From assembly GCA_000827325.1 (NCBI GenBank), contig KN832883.1:332867-396866 (forward strand): a stretch of 64,000 nt of DNA, read 5' to 3'. The notes beneath the pieces are model-generated. The model was not told where the DNA came from, made no database searches, and saw only the letters and a list, made by a program, of their open reading frames with translations. The stretch comes from Oidiodendron maius Zn (taxonomy: Eukaryota; Ascomycota; Leotiomycetes; Myxotrichaceae). Shown in pieces: positions 57,915-64,000 of this stretch (the stretch's first letter is position 1; the number at the start of each line of letters is the position of its first letter). The position numbers and the translations under genes were made by a program.

Positions 57915-58827
57915 TCAAGAGCACACTGCTCCTAAAATCACGGTATGGCCGAAGTAAGTAAGATGAGCAGTATTAATCCCGGATGTATTATACTGTCCGT
58001 TGCATTCTGTTGTCTCCGCGCCACAGATGTATGTCGTACTTTTGCTCGTCGGGTCAAGATTCCAATATTCAAGGCCATGATGGATGTAGCCATCAGATAC
58101 CGGCGGCACATGTGGGACCCCGTCATCTGCATGAGTACAGCGGTAGAATCTCCCAGTGTCCTGGTTAGAGGTTTTGTACACGTCATTGATGAAGGTAGCG
58201 AAGGCTGCATTGCCGGTGCGAGGCTCACCCATCGTATAGACAGTGATATTATCGAATACAGACGAGAATTGTGCTGCCGCAAGCGCTGCAAGAGAGCCAC
58301 CAAGGCTGAATATAGCTATTAATATACGAATACAGCCGCTAGACATTTGCGAGAAATGATGCTTACCTGTGACCAGTAATGACAATCCCATAGTCCGGAT
58401 ATAAAGATGCTTGGCTTTGGATGAGGGATTGGACGTCCTCGTATACAGAGGCCCACAGCAAGTAATAGCCACCATGAACTTGACAGCCCGCACAACTAGG
58501 ATATGTATCGAAGTTTGCTAGCGTATAGTTTGTGTCTGAATCGAGATTTTGGATGCTCAGCGTGCCGCGGAAAGCAACGATGATCTCTTGAGCAGCGTCA
58601 TCCCGCAGGATCCAGCCATGGACATCGGTAGCGGTGTTAGTTATGTCGGCAACCTTAACGAGGCCACCTGGAGCAACACAAGTGTCTCCAACATAGGTAG
58701 ACATGCAAATGGTAGCCATTTGGATAAAGCGGTTGAGCAGGGCGGTAGAGACCCCTTGAGTTTGAGCGGTGGCGGGAATGGCTACCGCCAGAATGAAGGC
58801 TAGGATTACTGAAAGGAGCGACTTCAT
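57915..58827 (-). CDS. Class 3 lipase, secreted
   Basis: Two exons: 58827-58367 and 58305-57915 (61-nt intron), 283 residues. A signal peptide (1-21) precedes the mature enzyme. The oxyanion strand IIVAFRGTLS, the Cys-rich loop PSCAGCQVHGGYY, and the nucleophile elbow GHSLGG (Ser154, its codon split by the intron) are all present. ADDGVPHVPP supplies the acid and a C-terminal His (GYIHHGLEYW or TAHLTYFGH) the base. It resembles the fungal Thermomyces/Aspergillus feruloyl esterase-lipase group and should act on triglycerides or related esters outside the cell. The intron inside the elbow codon is common in this family. Confidence 0.92.
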
Positions 58828-59979
58828 GGTAGCAGGTCAGATAGTAATGCGCGCCAACAAAAAGAAGGGAGTTAAGATGCAAAACTGGTAAAGGGGTCTC
58901 GGAGAGGCCTTTTTATTATAAAATCTTTAATAGGTTTTTTTGGTTGTGTAACTGCCGATACAATTGCTTTGGTATGCGGACGTACTGACATCCTCCCCCT
59001 TCCCTCAGGACCTACTATTGATTTAAATATATAGAGTAAATAAACCAAATAATTGTTTTCGCTGAATGGGCCGCTGTTGTTGGCAAAAATCTGTCCGTCG
59101 GCAGTTGTTGGATTTTCAATGCCGATAATAATGTAGACCAAAAGATGTCGCTTGAAACGTCAAACTCGTAATCAATCCCACTGCCCCGCTTCTCCATGTC
59201 AACCCCGCCGTTTCTAGATGCTGGAATAAATATCAATATCCAATTAAATGCCTTCGAGGTAAGCCTAGCTTCGCATTCGGCATCTCAGGCATGATGGTAA
59301 ACATGTGCTTCTACATTTATCGGTCATTTTGAAGACGAGGGGCCGAACCGCTGTGCTTGACCGGGAAGGCCACGGACCGCCGTCACTTGTTACACTTGTT
59401 ACGATTGGACAAAATTAGCAACTCGCTTCGACCTGGGAAGAATAGGGGAAAGCAAAAACATATTTGTCACAAGTTTTTCTAAAAATTGCTGTGCCCCCCT
59501 TTTCAGCAGGCTCCCGAAGGGTTGTCCATCAGCTCGTTGTCCATATTAATGTTCTCCAAAGCTCAGCGGCTCCGGGCCATTTGTAGTCCGTAGCTCCAAA
59601 GTGCCTTGTTCGGCCCGCGGGAAGAATGAGTGTTTTAAAACCCTTCTGCCACTAGAAACGTCATCCAATTAGCAAGAGTCTGGTCTGCCGATCTAAGTTA
59701 ACCTAGGGAGTATTGATTGTATATTCGACTATCACAGGACGCTTCCCAACAGTTGTTTACTACTGTGATAATCTTCGTTCTGCGACCAATGGTCTCCCTT
59801 GGGCTTTCTATGGTCTAGTAGTAGCCACCAGAAAGGTAAACGATCCCCAAATCTTTGGCATTTGGGAGATAATCCCCAGATTTCCCCGAGAATTCACATG
59901 ATTGAGTCTTGCCATAATACCCCTCCATTATCACATCAGCGCATTTGATAGCCGTAAGCACTCTATTCCGTCGATCTAG
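58828..59979. other. Intergenic stretch, no gene seen
   Basis: Includes a short direct repeat (CACTTGTTACACTTGTTACG near 59384). No coding signal. Confidence 0.4.
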
Positions 59980-60671
59980 CTACCCTGCGTGGAGTGTTGA
60001 GAAATTAAAATACCGAGGCACTGCACGTGGAATATCAGGATAGGAAAATTCTCGAAAAAAACGGACAAATTCCGTTTCGGAATAGGGCATTCTGAGACAG
60101 AACTGTATATCGAATTGTTTTAGATCTTCCATTATTCCTGTCCACGGCGCATTCATGAACATAGCTTCTTGAGGTGCGAGGGCGGGATGGAATTGATACA
60201 GGTATTGCTCGCCCCGCACATAGCGCAATACCCTTTCTGAGTATTTCGCTGCGATATAGTCTGCCCGAACCAGCCTCGGTCAGGGGAAACGAGGTTGAAT
60301 TTCGCTTTCACAAACCCAATCTTCTCTAATGCGGTGTATAATTGGTCCGCAACTCCTTCATGGCGGTAGTCTCCGCTCCTTTTCTCCGACTGGCTGTAGC
60401 CTTTAAGGCAAAATCCTATACACCGATGCTAGCTTGCCAATGCAGCCATTTGATGGTGGAATTGGAATCTCGAGTCAAGAACTCCGTGGAGAAATACGAT
60501 GGCTTCTGCGCTGCCATCTTCGACATAATGAAATTGTACCGTCTTGTAGTCGGCTAGCAATTCTACGAAATAATAGGTAAAAATTACTCCATCCAGGGCC
60601 TCCTGGTCAACCTCTCTGCCTCTCTGACGTGGACTGATCGAGGCGAATAGTTGAATCCGTTGTGCAATCAA
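59980..60671 (-). pseudogene. Alpha/beta-hydrolase pseudogene
   Basis: Minus-strand pieces in family order: VQFHYVEDG and IVFLHGVLDSRFQFHHQM near 60550-60440; then GFCLKGYSQSEKRSGDYRHEGVADQLY and LEKIGFVKAKFNLVSPDRG near 60400-60280; then VRGEQYLYQFHPALAPQEAMF, WTGIMEDLKQFDIQFC and PRAVPRYFNF to about 59985. The His-Gly oxyanion motif and cap region match epoxide-hydrolase-like fungal enzymes. The pieces are separated by at least one stop (just after the QMAALAS stretch) and one frame change after DRG, where the nucleophile region should be. The 3' part, with the catalytic His, is also missing. It is a dead host gene; the substrate cannot be inferred. Confidence 0.65.
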
Positions 60672-61139
60672 CTCCTTAGGTGGTGCTAAGCTTGCTTCCA
60701 GGCCTTCTTGGCCCTTTCAGGAATTTGCGAATACGACACTTCCGACATTTTAGGCTCTGAATTCGCTCTGTGCTGGGATGAACGAACGTATTGGAAGCCG
60801 AAAAGGTTCTCGCTTCAGTTTCGGTGTCTATTTTGAAGATAAATACTTGTAGAGAGAAGCACGCCAGAAGGTACTCTATTGATATGTTAAATATCCTATG
60901 ACGAACTCAGAAGATGTGAAAGAACCATCCAAGGTCTGTGTGATGGCAGGTGACATGTTCCCGCTCTGAGTTAAGGACCCGCAGCCCGCTTTTATATTTC
61001 GAGAGACTCAAATAGCTTTAAGATGTCTTTTGGCAAACTCTAACGTATTTGATAAGCAACATTTAACGGCTTGTATTACATGGCTCGCGTTACACACAGG
61101 CTCGTATTACATTCGCACCACAAAGGATGACTAAAATTA
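60672..61139. other. Intergenic stretch, no gene seen
   Basis: AT-moderate sequence leading into the LTR fossil. No open frame with content. Confidence 0.35.
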
Positions 61140-61416
61140 TGTTGCAGTATCCCAGAAGCTACTCCAGTTTCGGTGCTGAGTAACCAACTCAAATGCTGAT
61201 ACTTACGCCCTGAATACTAATATTATAGAGCGTGTGAAGGAGTACATGTTATATATGCTGAACCCCCTTGATTTGAGTTATTTGAGACTGTATTTGGAAT
61301 TCCAGTCCTATTACGAAGTATAAAGATAGTAGTTGAGCCTACCCTTAGAAAATACAGAGCATCATTACCTGAAAATACAAGCCTATTATATATATCTGAA
61401 TTAAGCCCTACTTAAT
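61140..61416 (+). mobile_element. LTR fossil, diverged sister of the solo LTR at 5.3 kb
   Basis: Starts TGTTGCAGTATCCC at 61140 and runs parallel, in the opposite strand sense, to the LTR at 5316-5591, including GGTGCTGAGTAACCAACTC and TTAGAAAATACAGAGCATC. Its right end is worn and no clean target duplication is seen. It is older than the copy at 5.3 kb and is embedded in AT-rich repeat. Confidence 0.75.
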
Positions 61417-61788
61417 GGAATAGTTGTAAGTCTATATTAATACAAAAAGTACCTTTATACCTAATTTACTATACTACAATATATCAAATTGAAAGCTGTG
61501 GCTATAAGGTGTTGGATACTACTACTGTAAGCCTCCTAAAATCGTTAAAGTAAAGCATGCTGGTCATGTAATTATTGAAATCTCTTAAAACACTAAATAT
61601 ATTCGAATATTATAATATAACCACTTAATGTAATATATCGACTAATATTAAGGTTACCCTTATACTAAAGGGTAAGGATAACTAGTTTAAATAGATTAAA
61701 ATTATAACAACCTCACTGCAGATAGGCTCAACGATAGAGTTGCAAATGAAAAGTGCTGTATTGTAACGAGAATACTAAGCTAAAGAGA

Positions 61789-61813
61789 GAAGAAGAAGAA
61801 GAAGAAGAAGAAG
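61789..61813. repeat. GAA microsatellite, about 8 units
   Basis: An uninterrupted run of GAA triplets in the AT-rich block. Confidence 0.9.
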
Positions 61814-61858
61814 ACAAGAGCCTAGAAGGGGGCTTAAGTATACAAATAGCTGCCAGGT

Positions 61859-61892
61859 TATCCTTTATCTGTAGCTATCCTTTATCTGTAGC
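61859..61892. repeat. 17-bp perfect direct repeat, two units
   Basis: TATCCTTTATCTGTAGC occurs twice in tandem (61859-61875 and 61876-61892). Confidence 0.9.
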
Positions 61893-61958
61893 TGCAGCCT
61901 AATGCAGGTTACTGCTATCAACTGTACCTCTAGTGTCTTGCTTAGACTAAGGTCCGTC

Positions 61959-62008
61959 AAATTGCCCACTAAACTGCCTACAGGCAGTTGTTAGGTAACG
62001 GGCAATTT
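61959..62008. repeat. Nested palindrome (AAATTGCCC ... GGGCAATTT)
   Basis: Outer 9-bp arms at 61959-61967 and 62000-62008 are perfect. An inner palindrome AACTGCCTACAGGCAGTT is at 61972-61989. It may be the end of a DNA transposon, but no partner end was found. Confidence 0.6.
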
Positions 62009-62912
62009 ATTGGGTAACCAGGGCTGTTACAGCTAAGATACTGGTATAATATACTAGTTATAATAACTCCTAGATTCTAGAAGTAGGACTCTAATAAAAA
62101 GAGGGTAGACCTCTTTAAGGGTTCTATAATAAATAATCTGTCTTTTAAATTAATTTCTGCTTTAGGATACAGGTATTGTATTAGAAGCCTAATAGTACTA
62201 TCACCTATATTACACTTATAATTCCCTTCCTTTATGCTAGCCTCTATATAGGCATTATTACAGTCCTAGGTATTAAATATCTGTAACAGTATATAATATA
62301 TATACTATTTAAAGGGAGTATTTACACTTTTTGCACCCTACTATAGCTATTTACAGCTAGTACGCTAATTGAGTAGGTCTTATTATAGAGTTAGAAGAGC
62401 AGAATGCCCCTTGAAACCCTTAGATGTTTTAAAATATTCTCCTTGCTCCTTATTAATCTTACCCCCTTTTAGCTGGTTAGTGTAGTAGTTAGAGCTATTT
62501 ATACTATTCTTATTACACTGTTCGTTTGTCTTCTCTTAGCCTAATATGACAGCTTAAAAATGCAAATACTCTTTTAGCCTTTAGACTATTAATTAGAGGA
62601 AGGCAAAGAAGATAATTAAGTGATTAAAGAGAGAGTACACTATCTATAAAGATGTACTAAAGCCTCTCTGTTTTTAAATAAAAAAAAACTCAAATCAATA
62701 TCACTCAGCTTATACTAAGACATCCTCTTAACAACTTCTTGAACTATTTACTTGAGGTAAGCAAATGAGCTTCTACAGTTATATGGCCTTCTTTTTATAA
62801 GGAATTTCTAATATTTAGTTATAACTATATTTATAGATTGATAGTAGTTGAAAGCACTTTTCAATTATTAATCTTGAAGACATCGCTTGAACAATTAGCC
62901 TTATTATTCAGA

Positions 62913-63176
62913 ATGGCTCGCTTCACTTTAATAATGCTTATGACACTATTTACGCTCTTCTTCTCGACATCCTACGCTACAAGGTGCGCTTCTTTATTCT
63001 GCGAATGTGCGTACGAGGGGGGTGGACAGTGTGCTAAAAATGTGGGGAACGGCTGGCATTGCGACTGCCCAAACAACATTGGATCAAGTGCAGCTTATCA
63101 GGGACTTCAGAGCGACACTTGCATTGTCGTAAGCGAGTTCAACGACCGAGTTAAGTGCTCATCTATCTCCAATTAA
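62913..63176 (+). CDS. Small secreted eight-cysteine protein, effector-like
   Basis: An intron-free frame of 87 residues from the ATG at 62913, chosen because it gives a signal peptide (about 1-22, hydrophobic core LIMLMTLFTLFF); a longer frame upstream lacks one. The mature part has eight cysteines at 25, 30, 32, 40, 50, 52, 70 and 82, in the arrangement C-x4-C-x-C-x7-C-x9-C-x-C-x17-C-x11-C. No known family is recognised, although small Cys proteins of this kind are frequent among fungal effectors and antimicrobial proteins. It is isolated between AT-rich, repeat-derived blocks, the setting often described for fast-evolving effector genes. Expression is unknown. Confidence 0.68.
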   Translation: MARFTLIMLMTLFTLFFSTSYATRCASLFCECAYEGGGQCAKNVGNGWHCDCPNNIGSSAAYQGLQSDTCIVVSEFNDRVKCSSISN

Positions 63177-64000
63177 GTGTTTGTTCAAGGATCTCGGTCG
63201 GGAGGAGGTAGAGTGGAGGATATAACCGATGTATGGAGTTCTCTTCGACTCGAAGAGTTTAAGCTCGGCCGGTTTAGCGGGTTCCTGTCTTGTTACGGAT
63301 ATTGGCAATATTATATCGGACGTTTGCCTTGTTTGCACCTACTAGCGCACCGAGGATTAGCCAGCTCAGGTATTAAACCTCGAGCCCATCTACAACCTTC
63401 TTCTCTCTTTGGTTGTAGATTTTGATCAATATAATATATAGCCTAGTCTTGTCTTCATTACATCGTATACATCGCTGTCTCATAACATTATTCTACTTTA
63501 ATATATATTAAGAGAGTATTAATAGAGGTTATTTAAGCTACAGCTTTTTCAACTACTTATAAGCTAAGCTTAAGACTTATTAATATTATATAAATATAAA
63601 TAACTTATATAAAAAGTAAAAGATAATATTAATTAAAGCTTTAAATATATATTATATACTCTTTAAAATTTAAGATCTAAAGGATTTAAAGGATTTATAT
63701 AAGTTAATAAGAAGTTAAATAAGTTTATATTAGAGTAAACTATTGCTTATATTATAATCTTAAGTATATATTATAGTAGCCTTAGAGTAGATATTATAAT
63801 ATAATATAAAGCCTATAAGTAAAATACTATATTTCACTTGAATACTAAAGTAAGGAGCAACTGGCTAGGTATATAGAGGCTTAATATATAAGTGTATATA
63901 TAGACCTCTAGCTAGGTAATATATATATTGTTATATTACCTCCCCCCCTTAAAAAGAGCTAGTCGCTAGTCTCTAGTATCAAGAAGTATTACAGTTTACC
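63177..64000. other. 3' flank of the Cys-rich gene, then strongly AT-rich repeat
   Basis: No gene beyond about 63430. From 63480 on the sequence is dominated by TTAATATA and TTATATAA words. Near 63905-63935 a GTAATATATATATTGTTATATTAC palindrome-like stretch precedes a C-run and AAAAAGAGCTAG, as at the ends of some fungal LTRs, but the element cannot be named. Confidence 0.4.

Larger units (their letters stand above)
61417..62837. other. AT-rich, RIP-like repeat block
   Basis: Very AT-rich with many TA-containing words and no open frame. It contains a GAA microsatellite, a 17-bp direct repeat pair and a palindrome, listed separately. I cannot name the parent element. Confidence 0.45.

Overview
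The window is nuclear DNA of a filamentous ascomycete (Pezizomycotina). The evidence is many short introns (about 48-120 nt) with GT-AG borders and TACTAAC/CTGAC-like branch sites, Zn2Cys6 regulators, HET and HeLo domain proteins, a large secreted-enzyme set, and AT-rich, C-to-T-worn repeats of the kind left by RIP. I cannot name the species. Gene density is low and uneven, and most genes encode secreted or niche functions, so this looks like an accessory, possibly subtelomeric or repeat-flanked, region. All exon joins were made by hand. Each complete multi-exon model keeps frame from ATG to stop, but no transcript data were available.

Left part (1-12.8 kb): the end of a secreted protein of unknown function; a wrecked dynamin-like GTPase gene with an inverted internal block; a Zn2Cys6 regulator; a 276-bp solo LTR with perfect 5-bp target duplication; then a GH27 alpha-galactosidase divergent from a maltose-permease-type sugar transporter, a likely galactoside uptake and hydrolysis pair.

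Middle-left (12.8-25.6 kb): a Mup1-type amino-acid permease, then a striking trio. A small secreted precursor carries five near-identical cores (consensus ALNAVIVDE) between Lys-Arg kexin sites. It is flanked by two divergent paralogues, each a single-pass membrane protein with two HxxHC motifs, the signature of UstYa-type oxidases. This is a candidate RiPP (dikaritin-like) locus. A sedolisin (S53) peptidase and a copia-like fossil follow.

Centre (25.6-42.4 kb): a sugar transporter, a GH88 unsaturated-uronyl hydrolase, a DUF2264 protein, a second large Zn2Cys6 regulator with 14-bp tandem repeats in its promoter, a small Cys-rich secreted protein, a G1 peptidase and a heparinase II/III-like lyase. 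The transporter, lyase, GH88, DUF2264 protein and regulator look like a fungal gene cluster for uronate-containing oligosaccharides. The lyase and GH88 show no signal peptide, which suggests intracellular breakdown after uptake.

Right part (42.4-64 kb): a HET-domain protein; copia-type fossils; a GNAT acetyltransferase pseudogene; a protein that fuses an N-terminal HeLo domain, a Zn2Cys6 finger and a C-terminal E2 ubiquitin-conjugating domain with its HPN motif and active-site Cys intact; a repeat-bearing wall protein with a GPI-like tail; an A1 aspartic peptidase without a normal propeptide; an extracellular intradiol dioxygenase; a class 3 lipase; an alpha/beta-hydrolase pseudogene; and, within AT-rich worn DNA, a small eight-Cys secreted protein. 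The last 0.6 kb is heavily AT-rich repeat. No tRNA, rRNA or CRISPR was seen.
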